Source of the DNA: Pelagophyceae sp. CCMP2097
Lineage: Eukaryota > Sar > Pelagophyceae
Reading direction: 5' to 3'
Length of the DNA: 64,000 nucleotides
Assembly (NCBI GenBank): GCA_026770575.1
Contig: MU657184.1
Span: forward strand, 410,603-474,602
The position numbers were made by a program, and so were the translations under genes. Below the pieces are notes generated by a model. It did no database searches, was not told the DNA's origin, and worked only from the letters and a program-made list of their open reading frames with translations. Below, piece after piece: positions 29,727-41,792 of this stretch. The first letter of the stretch is position 1. Every line of letters starts with the position of its first letter.

Positions 29727-31988
29727 ATGGCGAACCCGTACGGCAACCCGATGTTCAACCAATGGATGGGCCAGCAACCGATGATGGGCCAGCCGATGAA
29801 TCTGGGCCTTCCGGGCATGCTGCCGCCGCCGCCGATGCTGGCGACGCCCGCCGCGCCGCCGGCCGCGACGTGGCACGAGGCAGTGTCCCGCTTCGAGCTT
29901 GCCCAATGTAAGACGCAACCATCGACGAGAGGCTTTTGCTGCCGGCGGTGGCCGGCGACGCCGCAATCAGGCAAGTCTACTCGACTCCCGACGGCCGGCA
30001 GTACTGGAGCGACGGCTTCGCGTCGAAATGGGAAGAGCCCGACGAGGTGCGTCGACCGACTGCCGCACGCGATCGTCGACCGCGGCGATGGCACGCGGCC
30101 CGGGAGCGCGGCGACGTTGAAGCGTCGCTTCAGCGCGCGCTCTAGGTGAAGATTCTGCGCGAGCAGGCCGCTGCGCCGCCGCCGGCGGCGGCACTTCTGG
30201 TGCCTCCGGTCGTCCCGGCCGCCGTCGTGGCTGCCGTGGCGGCGGCTGCGGCGGCGGCGGCCGCGGAGCCCGCGCCGACGGAGGTCGTCGCCGAGATCGT
30301 GCAGGCTTCTGGCGTGGAGGGCGGCCCCGAGATGCCGAGCGTGGAGGCGATCCAAAAGGCGATGGCGGACGCTCAGGCCGCCGTCGAGGCGGAGGAGCGT
30401 CGTAAAAAGGAGTCGCACCCGACGTTCAAACCGAAATTCGTGCGTGACAAAAAGGTGAAGAAGCAGGACGACGGGCCCTACGACGGCAAGGCGGCGGCGC
30501 AGCGCTTCAAAGACCTGCTGCGCGAAGAAGGCGTGGGCGCGAAAGATAAGTGGGGCGAGACGGTTCCAAAGTTGCAGGCCGCCCTGGCGTTTTTGGCCGT
30601 GCGATCGGCGGGCGAGCGCAAGCAGGCCTTTGCAGAGTACCAGACGCAGCTGGCCGCATCGCAGCGCGACGAGGCGCGGCTCTCAGCGAAGCGGCACAAG
30701 GATGCGTTTTTAGCGCTGTTGCACGAGACGCGAGAGATCACCGCGCGTTCGAAATGGGGCGACGCCGACGAAGTTTTGGCTGCGACGTGCGACGAGCGCT
30801 ACGCGGACTTGGAGGACTCGCGCGAGCGGCAGGACGTTTTTACGGATTATATCTCGGAACTGGAAGGGTTGGAAGCCTCTGAAAAGAAGAAGCGGTTACA
30901 GTTGAAATCTTCTAATTTTGCGTCTCTCTTGGACGAGGTGCCGCAGTCGGCGTACTTTGCCGCCGCCGGCGAAAAGGACTCTGCGGACTGGACTCGGCTC
31001 AAGTGGTCCAAAGTGGACGAGAAAGTACTCCGGCCGAAAGCAGACAGTCGGTATAAAGCGCTCGCTTCAGAGGACCGGCGGCGCGAGTGGCATACGTTTT
31101 CCGAGTCGCGGCACCGCGACTTTTCAATCAGGAAGAAGAAGCTGCAGGCACTCGTGCTCGAGGCGCTCCGCGGTGGCGCGCTCGACGGCGAAGTCGCGGT
31201 CAAGGACCTCGTCAAGTCCGTTTTTCAAGACGGGGCCGAGCGCTCGAGCGACGAGCCGCCGGAAGCCGGCGAAGTGCCGCGCGAGCCCGACGGGAAACTG
31301 CCGGTCCGCTTGGCGCTGTTGGATTTGAGGCCCGGCGAAACAGACGACGCGCGCGCGTGGCACAAGAGCAAGGTGGTGCAAAACGTTTTCGACGACGCTC
31401 GGCAAGATTTCAAGGCCGAGCGCAAGGCGGACAAGAAACGATTGAAGGAGGCCTGCCGGAAGGTGGCCCTGGAGGGCGGATTGCCGACTTGGCTCGCTTC
31501 GGTGCAAAACCGGTGCCACGCCGACGACGTCGGTTGGTTACAAGACATGCTGGCGAATCGGCCGGGCAACGCGAAACGGTTCTACGACGACGCCGTCTCG
31601 AACGCGCACGCGGATGCGGCGGCGCAGGCGAAAAAGGAGAAGCGGTTCGCCGCTGTGCTCGCGGATCATCTCTACCGAGTCGACCACGTCGACACCGTCT
31701 GGGACGCAGCCAAGAAGCTCGTCTGCGACGACGACGCCTACGACGCCCTGTCCTCGGCGGACCGCAAAAAATGCTTCGAAGAACACATGGTCAGCATTGC
31801 TTGCTTAATATCCACCCTGGGTGGGGCTGGCCCAGGCGGGAATAACCGCCAAACCCGAGCATTGCCCTCGTCATCGTGCCGCGCGCGTCGACGATGCGCC
31901 ATCCTAGGCCAAGCTGCGGGCGCTCGGCGCGGTGGTGGCGGCCAAGAGGAAGCACAAGCTCGACGACGCCGAGCCGGGGCAGGCGTGA
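29727..31988 (+). CDS. PRP40-like: PRP40/TCERG1-like splicing factor with WW and FF domains
   Basis: Links splice sites and RNA polymerase II tail in early spliceosomes (family knowledge). Exon 1 (ATG 29727) is Pro/Met/Gly-rich (PMMGQPMNLGLPGMLPPPPM). A WW-like segment STPDGRQYWSDGFASKWEEP lies at 29980-30040. Intron 30047-30145 is phase 0. The long exon 30146-31789 starts VKILREQAA, has an Ala-rich stretch, then FF domains: AAQRFKDLLREEGVGAKDKW with ERKQAFAEYQ; KRHKDAFLALLHE with ERQDVFTDYI; SNFASLLDEV with RREWHTFSESR; and further copies to KKCFEEHM. Intron 31790-31907 (phase 0) leads to AKLRALGAVVAAKRKHKLDD and the stop 31986-31988. The 5' intron around 29890-29960 was not resolved. The apparent read-through past 31790 is an intron shadow. 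Confidence 0.75.
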
Positions 31989-32213
31989 CGGGGTCCCGCC
32001 GCCTGATTTGTAACTCGACGTCGCGCCCGACTCGACGTGCCGCGGTCCGGATGAATGCGCGGGTCGCTCTTCGCGTCTCCTCGGGTCGATGCGCGACGGA
32101 GCTCCCACTGAAGCTCGGGTGCCTCGCGAGTGTGGCTCCTCGAGTTGACGCGCGACGGGGCCCCCACGGAGTCAAAGGTCGGCATCCTCGAAATTGTGGC
32201 GTTTTTAGAGGCC

Positions 32214-35200
32214 TTAAGATCTTCGCTTCTTCATCTTCTTGGCGTCGTTGCCGCCCTGGCCGGGCTTCGGCTTCTTTGACTTGAAGCCTCCGTCGTCGTC
32301 CGTCGTGCGCTTCGCCGGCCGCTTGTCCGCGTTTGGCAGCTGGACGAGGGCGCCAGCTTCCAGAGCGGCGGCGTCGACGCTGCGCTCGAGTAGGGCTAAT
32401 TTGGAGTCGTCTATTTCGAAATCGTCGTCGTTGTACGTGTGCACGTCGTTGCGATCGTACTTGGCCGCAGCCGCCGCCTGCTCGGCGCCGAGGGGAGTCG
32501 AGTGCGGCACGTTCGTCTCCTTGGCCGCTTTGTGCGCCTTGGTGCGCGCCGCCGCGCGGTCGAGGGAGAGCTCGTTGGCTTCTACGTGCCTCGCGCGGAC
32601 GTCGCGCAAAGCGGCGGAGAACTTGCGCATTGTCTTGTTGTACAGCGCCAGCGCTTGCGGCGCGGGCAGGCCGAGCTCTAGCGCCACCGAGTCGACCTCG
32701 CGGCGCTGCAGAGAGAGGCCCAGGAGGATGGCCGCCTGCAGAGTGGACAACTTGCACTGCGCGATCTTGCCCTCAAACGCTAAACCGCCCAAGCGCGGCA
32801 CCAGGTCCGTGATGAGGTGGTGGTCCACGAGGTTCTTCGAATAGAGCTCGAGGCGCTTCAAGTCGTGGGGCGAGAAGAAGTACGATATCTCGACGGACGA
32901 AGCGGGCGCGTCGACGTCGCCGCGGCCGCACAGCTTGGCTAAAGCAGACGTCTCGTCGCGCGCGCCGAGGATGCCCAGGCAGAGCGACAGCTCCAGGTGG
33001 TTGAAGCACGGCGCGGCGAGGAGCGAGGAGAAGCGCCGGCGCGCGTCGGCGACGAAGCCGTCGAGCCACCCGGCCGTCGTTCGAGCCCCAACGTCCACCA
33101 TGTCGGCGTGGTGCCGCACCTCGCGCAGCATGATGACCGTGTGCTCGCCCGTGATCTCGTTGACCGTCTGCCTTAAGTAGACTGGCTTGAGGCCACTTCG
33201 CGCCCAGTAGTCGTACAGGCCCTCGGTCAGACCGAAGGACGCGCCGACCCAGTCCAGCTTGGGCGCCGCCTTGGAACCCGCTGGGGCCAGCAACGGCGGC
33301 AGCGCCGACCGAGGCTGCAGCGTCTCCTCGAGGAGCTGGCCGGGCTCGTCGTCGCTCTCCTCCTTTCCCTCCTTCTCCTCGGCGTCCTCCTCGTCGTCCT
33401 CTTCGCTTTCGCTTTCGCTCCCCGTCTTCTCGTCGAGGTCGCCCTGGTAGTACTTGAGCAGCAAGTCTAAAGCCTTTGCGCCGTAGCCCATTCGTTGAGC
33501 GTCTGGGTGCGTGGCCACGCGCACGATGCGCGCGCCCGAGAGCTTCGCAAAGTCGTCGTCGCAAAACTGCTGGGCCAGCGTCCAAGGCACCAGGTCGCCT
33601 GCGGCGCGCTGGCCGTTGGCCAGCGCCGCGCGCACGACGTCGGCGGAGATCTTGCCCTCCAAGGCGACCTGGATGACCACGAGCACGTCGGGCAGCGCGG
33701 GCGCGGCCCCGTCGGCCGGCGCGGCCTGGGGCCCGAGGAGGACGTAGAGGCGGTGCGCCGGCGCGTCGGAGAGGAGCTGCAGGTCGTTTGGCGAATTCTT
33801 GTAGTGCGCGGCACTATACAAAGCCATAATGCGCTGCAGGAAAGCCTCTGAGAGTTTGTGGTATGAAAACAGCGCATCGCGGTCCACTTCATAAAGAGCG
33901 CACTGCGCCGGCGCCGGGTGGCCGCCGCGCAGAGCGTGCGCTTTTGCGTCGTGCTGGTCGAGGCACAGAGCGCGGTGGAGCCAGGCTTCCACCGCGTCGC
34001 CCTGCGCGTAGCGGATCGGCGTCGACAACGACAGCTCGCGCAGCGTCGAGGCGCGCGAGTTGCCAGAGTGCGCCGCCGCGCCCGCCTTGGCCGCCGCCGA
34101 CGCCTTGGCCCAGCGGTCCTCGTGCAGCTTGAGCTCCCCTTTCTTGCCGTTGGCGTCGCCCTTGACACCGTCCGCCGCAGCCTGCGCCGACTCGGCGACG
34201 GCGCGCGTGGCGTGCTGCTCGCGCAGCGACGCGATGAGCTTGAGCTGCAACGCGCGCCCCGTGCCCTCGTAGCCCGTGACCGTCGAGGCGAGGAAGCACA
34301 CGTAGGGCCCCAAAAGAGCGTGCACCGTCGGCAGCGGCAGGGCGGCGGCCTCGTCGATGACCAAAAGCTCGGCGTGCGCGATCTTCTCGCGCGCGTCTGG
34401 CGAGACGTACTGGACCACTTGGCGCGTCGTGGCGCCGCCCGCGCCGCCGCGTTTCTGGTAAATGTTCACTCGCACGGGCGTCGTGGCCCCGTCGCTCGTC
34501 TGGTGCGCCGACTTCAAGACGTCGTAGTCCGTGTGCTCCTCGTACTTGAGAGCGGCGAGGCCCTTTAGGAGGAACTCGAAGACGGTGCGCACGTTCTCTG
34601 GCGCCGGCGCAGTGACGAAGATAGACGAGTAGCCCGTCGACACCGCGGCGGCGAGGCAGAGGCCCAGCGCCGCGGACTTGCCGCGGCCGCGCGGCGCCGT
34701 CAGCGCGGCGACGGACCTGGAGCGCCGCTCGGCCAAAGCGTCGATAAACGACAGTACCGCCCGCGCCTGGTCCAGCGTGCGAGTCAGCGCCACGAGCTCG
34801 CCCGCCGGCGTCGCCTCGCGCAGCGACTCGGCCAGCGCCGCAATCTCCGCCGCCTCCTTGGCTTTAGAAGACATCAAGGCGGCTTGCGTGCGGCCCGAGC
34901 CGTCCAGGGCAAAACGCTCGATGTGCTTGGAAGACAGCGGCAGGACGTTCAACTCGTCATCCAAAACGAGGCAGCGCTCGCAGTCGGCCAAAGAGAGGAT
35001 GAAGCGCTCGTTGAAGCGCGGGACCACGGTGTGGCCCGCGGCGCCGGTGCGGTACCGCGCGTGAACGTCCATCGACATGGTGTAAAGCTGCTTCAGCGAC
35101 GCCACCGTGCGCAGTAGGATAATCACCAGGCCGCCGCCCTCGACGGTCTCGATCGTGCGCGCCAAGAGGTTTGGGGTGATGGCCTCAAAGTCTTGTAAAA

Positions 35201-35617
35201 CGACGACGCCGTACGTCTGGCCCAAAATCTTCGCAGTGTCGCGGTAGTAGCACCAACGGATGTCCGTCTGCGAGATGAAGAGCTCGAACGGCTCGTCGGA
35301 GACGGCGTCGTGCAGGCCGCGCGACACGGCCTTTTTGATGGCCCGCATGCGCTTCTTCTTGTGCGTCGAGAAACCGAGTTCCTACAAAGCCTCGGTGACC
35401 GATGCACGGGGTTGCTCCTGAAAGCAAAACGCACCTTTTTGTAGCACCAGAGCACGCTCGGGCGCGCGCGCACGCGGGCTTTGGAGAGCATTTGGTGGAG
35501 GTTCACGACTTGGTCCTTGCCGTGGTCCCCGACGAGGACCATCAACGACCGCTGCTCCAGCTGCACGCCCTCCTCGATGAGCTTGCGCACGCGCTCGTCG
35601 ACGCGCTTGCGGACCAT
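32214..35617 (-). CDS. NAT10: RNA cytidine acetyltransferase NAT10/Kre33
   Basis: Forms N4-acetylcytidine in 18S rRNA and tRNA and is needed for small-subunit biogenesis in the nucleolus. Exon 1 (35617-35435) reads MVRKRVDERVRKLIEEGV to HQMLSKARVRARPSVLWCYKK. Intron 35382-35434 (53 bases, phase 0) joins ELGFSTHKKKRMRAIKK. The second exon is long and intronless to the stop at 32214-32216. Domains in order: N-terminal DUF1726 region with LQDFEAITPNLLARTIETVE; RecD-like helicase with Walker A TAPRGRGKSAALGL and VVIDEAAALPLP; GNAT acetyltransferase with HYKNSPNDLQLLSDAPAHRL and RVATHPDAQRMGYGAKAL; the tRNA-binding region; and a Lys-rich tail (KKMKKRRS). About 1,100 residues, as in the family. An acidic insert follows the GNAT motif (about 33350-33440). 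Confidence 0.95.
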
Positions 35618-35750
35618 GGCGACTGCGAAGGAGAGCCCGCGAAAGCTCTGACTTATCGCTCGTTGAGGGAGAGCGTGATTTAATCCTTTTTCGGGACGTC
35701 AAATTCACCGTGGCTTTCTTCGAGTCCCTTTTTCAAAAGTGGGCTATGCC

Positions 35751-35786
35751 AGTACTAGTAGTAGTACTACTAGTACTAGTACTAGT
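35751..35786. repeat. ACTAGT-rich near-palindromic repeat in a divergent promoter
   Basis: 36 bases composed almost only of overlapping AGTACT/ACTAGT/AGTAGT units, nearly self-complementary. It lies 35-70 bases before the ATG at 35821 and 134 bases from the NAT10 start. It could be a regulatory site or merely a simple repeat. Confidence 0.6.
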
Positions 35787-35820
35787 GAATTCTTAGACGT
35801 GTTGCGCCGACGACGGAGAT

Positions 35821-38800
35821 ATGGACCTGACGCCGCACGAGCTCGTGGAGCGCGCCATAGACGAGGTCGCGTGCGTCGCCGATAAAATCAAACGCCGCAA
35901 ACAATGTCGTCGATGCGGCGTCCGAAACGTGCGATTTCGTAGGATTCAGGGCCGGCAGGGCTGCGACGTCTCGCACGTCTGGCGCGAGGTCGGCGTAAAC
36001 GACGCCCAACTGCGCGACGCCGTGCTGAAGATGCTCCTCCGGTCGCCGCGTGTTGAAGTCGTCTCGATGCGCTTCGCCAAGCAGGACGCGCGCCTCGTCG
36101 AACCTGGCGATGAGAGCTACGGCTCCGTCGCGCCGCCCGAGGAAAAGGCCGCCGTCGCCGCGGGCGGCGCGGCCGCCGCCGCGAACCGACGCCTCGTCGC
36201 GGACCGAGAGCAGCGGCTCCGATCGTACAAACGCCCCCCGGCGTCTGTTCCTCGCCCCACGCAGAGGAAACGGCCCCCGCCGCCCCTGCAAGGGGCCCGT
36301 GCCGCAAAGGCCAGACCGCCGGGGCGCTGCAAATTGTTCTTTGAAAAGGGCGTTGGAAAAATACTTGAAAAAACGGCGCGGATCACCCCGCGTGGCTGCA
36401 GGCTCGGCGTAACTCGCATGGAAGCTGCCCCGACGCGCCTCGACCTGGACATCATCGAGATCGTGGCCCGCGCGAAGAAGGCCGGCTGCTGCGCCTCGGA
36501 CGTCTCAAAGGAGCTCAAGGTGCGGCATGTCCGCGGGCTGCATCGGTCCTTGCGGCGGTGCGCCGCATCACACTTTGTCGGCTAGGCTAGGCGCGAGGCG
36601 CGGGCGAAGCTCGACGCCGCGGCGGGCCGGCAGAATTTGAAGACGCCGCCGCCGCACGGCGAGACTCTGGCCTTGGATCGCTTGGTTGCTGAGCAGCTCA
36701 TGTTCAAACAGTTGAAATCGTTCCAGTTCGACGAGAAAAGCTGCCGCGTAGCCAACGTGCTGCGGCTGACGCGGCACGCGGCGCTGCTGCTGCGCGCGCC
36801 GGGCGAGGCGGAAGCTCGAGTCGACGAGGACAAGTTGCTCGTCGCCTGGCGCCGCGCCTTTGTCGAAGAGCTCGTCTCCGAGCTTAAAGCCTCTGGCCCG
36901 GGCGCGCGCATGACGTTTGCGGTGCTGCTGCACACCGTGCGTGAGTCGGGCGGCCTCGAGCGCGTCGACGCCGTCGTCCCGCCGGGCATCCGGCCAAGGC
37001 TCGTCGGCCTCAAGATCGGGCGCCTCATGGACATTGCGCAAAGGTCAAACGAGGGCGTCGGCGCGCCGCTGCACTTTTACATCGGCGAGCTTGTGGCGTC
37101 GGCGAATAGCAGCCGCGACGTACGGGACCAATGGTGCGTCCGATTCCCTACAAACGCTGAGGCGGCGGCGGGCCGCACGCCCGCCGCTCAGCGAGATGGC
37201 CGGCCGCCGGCCAGAGCGCTGCCGCTCGTGCTGGGCCTCGCGCGCAGGCTGTTTGACGGGATTGAGGCCGCGGGCGTGCGGGGCGTGCGCATCCCCGACT
37301 TATCTCGGAGCGTGGGCCACCGCAACACCAAGCTCATCGACAAGTACGTCACCACGCTCGTCAACGCCGGCCTCTGCGAGCTCCGGAAGGTGTCGGATGG
37401 CAAGGTCCACTCGTACTTGCTGTTTACGCCCGAGGCGATTGATGTTTATGACAAGATGACCACTGCGGCCACCATTGCGACCACCATGCGCGTCTCGGTC
37501 AAAAGCGGCGGCGTCAAGCAGGGGGGCAGCGACGCGGACTTTGGCGTCAGCGAGCGTGAGTCGGAAGACGAGCAACGCAAGCCTGACGCGCGCAAGCTGC
37601 TGATGCCGCCGCCGCCGCGCCTCGCGGGCCGCATCAGGAAGGTCCACCCCGCCCGGGATGCGGGCGACGCCGCGCCCGCCGCCAAGAAGCGCGCCGCCAA
37701 GAAGCACACCGGCGTATCGCCGCCGCCGGAGGACGACCAGCCGGCGCGGGTCAAGCATTCTCATGAGGTCAAGCCCAGTTCGATCCACAAGGTGCACTCG
37801 GCGGAGCGGCAGCGGCGCGCGGCGCACGCCGTGGCGACGGTGGCGCGGCACGGCGGCGTCGTGGCGCGCGCGGCGCTGCTGATTGCCATTTTACGGCAGT
37901 GCAATAGCCAGCAAGTGGCAAGCGTCGACACGAAGACGTGCAAACGTCTCCTCGAGCAGCTGCTATCCGATGGCAAGTTAGCCGCCGCCGCCGTCGACTA
38001 TGGCGAAGACACGATGGATGTGATCAGCCTGCCCTCCGTCGACTTGCAAAGCTTTGAGACTCGAGCCTTCGTCGCCCAACTCGCGCAGCTCCGAGGCACT
38101 TCCTCGTTCGGGACGTACCTCGACGACGCCGACCGCGGAGTCAAGCCGTATATCGGCAACCGGCGCATGTACAAGCGCGTGGGGGCCATCGAGCGCCTGG
38201 AGAACAACGTCGGCGTCATCACGCATCCCTCGGGCAGGCAGCCACGGGGGCAGGCCCTGAAGTTGCTCATGGGCGGCAGACGCGGCGTTTCCTACAGCGA
38301 CCATCGCAAGAAGCGCACGCGCGACGAAAGACGCGAGGCCTTTGTGGAGCGCTACGCTGAAGTTTCCGAAACCTACCGCATCCAGTTCGCCGCGCTCGTG
38401 AACCGCATCGGCGGCCCGCGCCGCTCGCTTTCGGGAAGCGACAGCGAGGAGTCGTCAGAAGATGACGAAGACGAAGTGCAGACGACCCAAGGCCTCCGCG
38501 AGGACACCGCGAGCCTCGAGTCTCGGCGCGCGGCGACGGCGCTGCTCGTGCGCCGCCTCGCGCAGTTTGGCAAGCCGCTGGACAAGCTGGAGCGCATGGC
38601 CTGCGCGCTGGCCACACAAAACTCCGACGACGGCGACGACGACGACTCGGACTCCGACGCCTCGGTCGCCTCGTCGTCGAGCGACGACGCGAGCGAGGGC
38701 GCGAGCGACGACGACGACGCCGCGCTCGAGTGCATGCCGACGATAACGCGATTTGACTCGACGTCGTCATTTGTCAAGCGTGACCGCGACTCGAGCACCA

Positions 38801-40203
38801 ACGCAGAGCGGCGTTCGGAGCAGAAGCGACTCAAGGCGCTGGCCACCAAGCCGGCGCTGCCGGAGCCCGAGGCGGCGTCCGTTTCGGGCGTCAAGGTGGC
38901 ACCACTGGCCCGACAAATCGCGCGCCTCGTCGCCGCCGCCATCGCATCCGGCGACGCCGACGCGTTGGAGGGCGTCGACCGCGACTGGATCGGCGACGCC
39001 GTCGAGCGCGAGCGCGCCAAAGGCGCGGTGGGCACGCCGCCGGCGCCGCCGCCGCGCGAGGCAATCGACGCGGCGCTGTCTCGGCTGCTGCGGCGCGGCT
39101 GGGTGGCGCACGTCGACGCGCCTATTGCGGCGCGGCTGGCGGGCGCGGAGCCGAACCTCGTCGTGCCCGTGGGAGCTATACTAGACGCATCGAACCACGA
39201 AATTTCTCGCCTCTTCGGTGGCGGCACTCTCGGCGCCAGCGGCTTCTTCGACGCGCTTAGAGAGGCCGCGCAGTCCGACGAGGCCTTTTCGGCGTCGGCG
39301 CCGCGCGACCAACCGGCGATTGACGTCGACGCGCGCCTTTTGCCGCAGGGCGGCCACGTGGCCGTGCTCCTCGCGCGCGCGAGCCGCGGCGCTTTGACAA
39401 TCGTCGCCGACGACTGGGGCGAGCCTGCCGGTTTGCCAGTGGCGAAGAAGCGCCGCGGACTGCCGGGGCCGCGGCCCGCGTCGGACGCGGCCGCGCTGTG
39501 GGTAGACCCGGACGCAGTCGGGCACCACCGCTGGGGTTCTTGGACGTCGACGAAGACTTTGCGGGGCGCAAACGACGAGGCTTTGTACGCCGTGGCGCCG
39601 GCGAACGACGCCGATGCGGCGCGGATGTGGCGTGACGTGCTCGACTCTGCAGCAGTGTGGTGCGACGGCGCCGCGGCGCCGCGGACGGCCGTGCGCGCGG
39701 CCATGAGACGCGTCGTCTTCGTGCACGCGCTCCTCGGCGTCGGCAAGACGCCGCGCGCAATCGTCGACGACCGCGCCAGGCTCCGCCTCACGCCCGAAAT
39801 CGACGAGGTCGAAACGCTCTCCATGCTCCTCGACCTTGTCGACGCCGGCGTCTTTGCTATTCGCGGCAAACCGCCAAACGGCGACGCGCGGCGGCGGAAC
39901 CGCAAAGCGACCATCTTCAACGACGACGACGACGAAGACGAAGACGACGATGACGCGCCGAGGTCGTGACAGGGTCCCGTGACACGAAAACTGTGGCAAG
40001 GTCCCGTGACAGGGTCCCAGTCCTTTGCGCCGGCCTCGCAGCTTTGCCTCGCACGGAGTCCTTACGCGCAAACTAGGCCCGTGGACCTTGCTCTGGCGGC
40101 GCTGACAGCGCGCGACGACCGCGCCGCGCCGCGCTTCTTCGCGACGCACAACGCACTTGAAAATTTCCTGCAGCACGTCGAGCGGCGACGGACCGCCCCA
40201 TGA
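35821..40203 (+). CDS. TFIIIC largest-subunit-like (B-block-binding) winged-helix protein
   Basis: Tentative. From the ATG at 35821 (MDLTPHELVERAIDEVA), exons read HVWREVGVNDAQLRDAVLKM, LDLDIIEIVARAKKAGCCAS then DVSKELK, which fits a winged helix of B-block TFIIIC type. Intron 36520-36585 (phase 0) joins ARREARAKLDAAAGRQNLKT. A 3.4-kb exon follows, with a second winged-helix-like unit (GVRIPDLSRSVGHRNTKLID), a third (RAALLIAILRQCNSQQVASV with KRLLEQLLSDGKLAA), acidic low-complexity runs near 38440-38730, and a predicted helical C-terminal part. Intron 39963-40076 (phase 2) leads to a last exon ending ENFLQHVERRRTAP, stop 40201-40203. Introns before 36420 are unresolved. If correct, it binds internal promoters of tRNA genes for RNA polymerase III. 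Long, acidic, winged-helix-rich build agrees; no single diagnostic motif was seen. Confidence 0.5.
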
Positions 40204-40473
40204 CACCCGCGAACCCAAACCCATGCGGCCCCGACGCCGCGAGCGCTCTAAACCTTAGAAAAGTGGTCCCCAAGACAGCGCGGGATGTTGCTCTCTCATG
40301 CTGTGCATGCAGCTCCTGCGGGAGCCCGAGTCGTACGTCGTACGGCGCGTCCCGTACAGCGCGCCCCCTGGCATCTCCGCGCTGAGGGTCCTCGTCCGCC
40401 CGGAGCGATGTCGACGCGCTGAGTTGGATTCCGGGGCTGCGGGATGCAGGCTTCTTACGCGTGCGACGGCGCA

Positions 40474-41792
40474 TTAGTTGAGGAGTGCCTTGAGGCGTAA
40501 GAGTTCGGCGACTGCGGCAAGGACCTCGGGGTCCTTATTCTTCAGGCCGCGGTCGTCTTTGAGCCTTCGGACGAACAAGGCCTGGTCATCGATCATTTGA
40601 AGCACTTCCGTCTCGTCGATTTCCTCGATTACCGCCTCTGCGGGCATCTCGGTGCCGTCGGCGAAGGCCCACTTGTGAATGACGTAGGCCGTGAGCGTCC
40701 GCGCCTTGGCGTACGCCTTGTCGAAGCGCTCCTCCGATGCGGCGAAGCGCTCTTCCGCGACGGTAGAAAACGTCCATCTCAACACCTCGACCAGCCGCGC
40801 GTCCTCCTCCGGTTGCGGCCCCGACGCGCTGTCGGCTTCCGGCAGCGCCAAAAAGATGTCGTCTCGGACCGACTCGACAGTCGCAGCGTCTGCGGTGAAC
40901 GGGAGCTCCGTCGCCGCGTTGTCGTCGATGAGCGCACGGTACGACGACCGCATCAAGCCGACGCAGAACAGTTCGTTGGCGTAGACGAGTTTGTCGTTCG
41001 AGTCGACGACGGCCACGGCCACGGGCGCGGCGTACAACAACTTTGAAATTTCAAAGTCGTCGTTTCCATAAATGGACGCGTGCAGCGCGTGACCCTCCGG
41101 GTGCTGCGACGCGTGACTCGAGACGACCATCTCGCTCAGCGACCGAGTCGCCTCGACCTAATTGCCGCGGTAAGGCACGCCGTCTTCCGCAAGCACGCAG
41201 GGGGGCTTCTAAAGAACCATTCTGAGATCCGTGGAGCGTAAACGGGCCGCAGAGGGGGCCACAGAGGGGCCTCGGAGGGCCTTGGAGGGCCGCAGAGGGG
41301 CCTTGGATGGGCCACAGAGGGACCTCGGAGGCTCCGGGCGGACCGCAGAGGAGCCGTCGAGGCCCCGGGAGGACCCCAGAGGTCTGCACGGGGTCAGGAG
41401 AGGACCTTTGGAGCGTAGAGACCCGTGCAAGGCCCGTGCGCGGGGCGTCTCGGACCCTCTTGAGCCGTCTAGGACCCTCTATAGCCGTCTCGGGCCGTCC
41501 TCGGATGCTCCAAGACGCTCTGCAGCAGCCTCGGGCCGTCCTCTGGGCCGTAAACGAGTGCCTCTATGTTGCCTCTTACCTGCCACGGAACGACGTCCTT
41601 GCGCCACCAGAGCGAATCCGGCTCGGCGACGGTCTTCTTCTGCTTGAGCTTGAAAGCTTTCTTCGTCTTCCGAGTCGCGTCCTTTGAAGTGTTCGCCTTA
41701 CCAGCAGCAAAGGTCCGCGCCGAACCGGGAAACGCCAGCCGCGGGCCCGGCGCTACGCGCGCCGCCCGCGCGGCGCACCGGCGGAGCAGCAT
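40474..41792 (-). CDS. Organelle-targeted PAS-like/WHEP-like protein
   Basis: Exon 1 (ATG 41790-41792) reads MLLRRCAARAARVAPGPRLA and FPGSARTFAAGK, an Arg-rich, acid-free presequence typical of mitochondria (plastid possible). A Lys-rich stretch and DSLWWRKDVVPWQ follow. A 422-base intron (41158-41579, donor GTAAGA, phase 0) joins VEATRSLSEMVVSSHASQHP. Next is a PAS-like segment, EISKLLYAAPVAVAVVDSND then KLVYANELFCVG. The C-terminus, LFVRRLKDDRGLKNKDPEVL followed by AAVAELLRLKALLN, resembles a WHEP helix-turn-helix as appended to aminoacyl-tRNA synthetases. The middle (ARTLTAYVIHKWAFADGTEM) is not recognised. Function unknown; RNA binding through the WHEP-like part is possible. Confidence 0.55.
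41215..41520. repeat. Degenerate G/C-rich minisatellite within an intron
   Basis: On the plus strand, units such as GAGGGCC, GCAGAGG and CTCGGAGG recur in a loosely periodic way from about 41240 to 41400, then CGTCTAGGACCCTCT-like units follow to about 41480. It fills most of the 422-base intron 41158-41579 of the PAS/WHEP-like gene, which explains that intron's unusual length. Confidence 0.6.

Noticed and set aside
31790..32284. Read-through C-terminus of the PRP40-like frame
   Set aside because: A phase-0 GT-AG intron at 31790-31907 gives a sensible basic C-terminus and an earlier stop; the read-through is low-complexity shadow and runs into NAT10.
39979..40203. Separate small gene after the TFIIIC-like stop
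   Set aside because: The coding part after 40077 joins in phase to 39962 through a GT-AG intron, so it is more simply the last exon of that gene.
41209..41430. Open frames on both strands over the 41.2-41.5 kb minisatellite
   Set aside because: Simple repeats keep several frames open by chance; splice signals on either side place this inside an intron.
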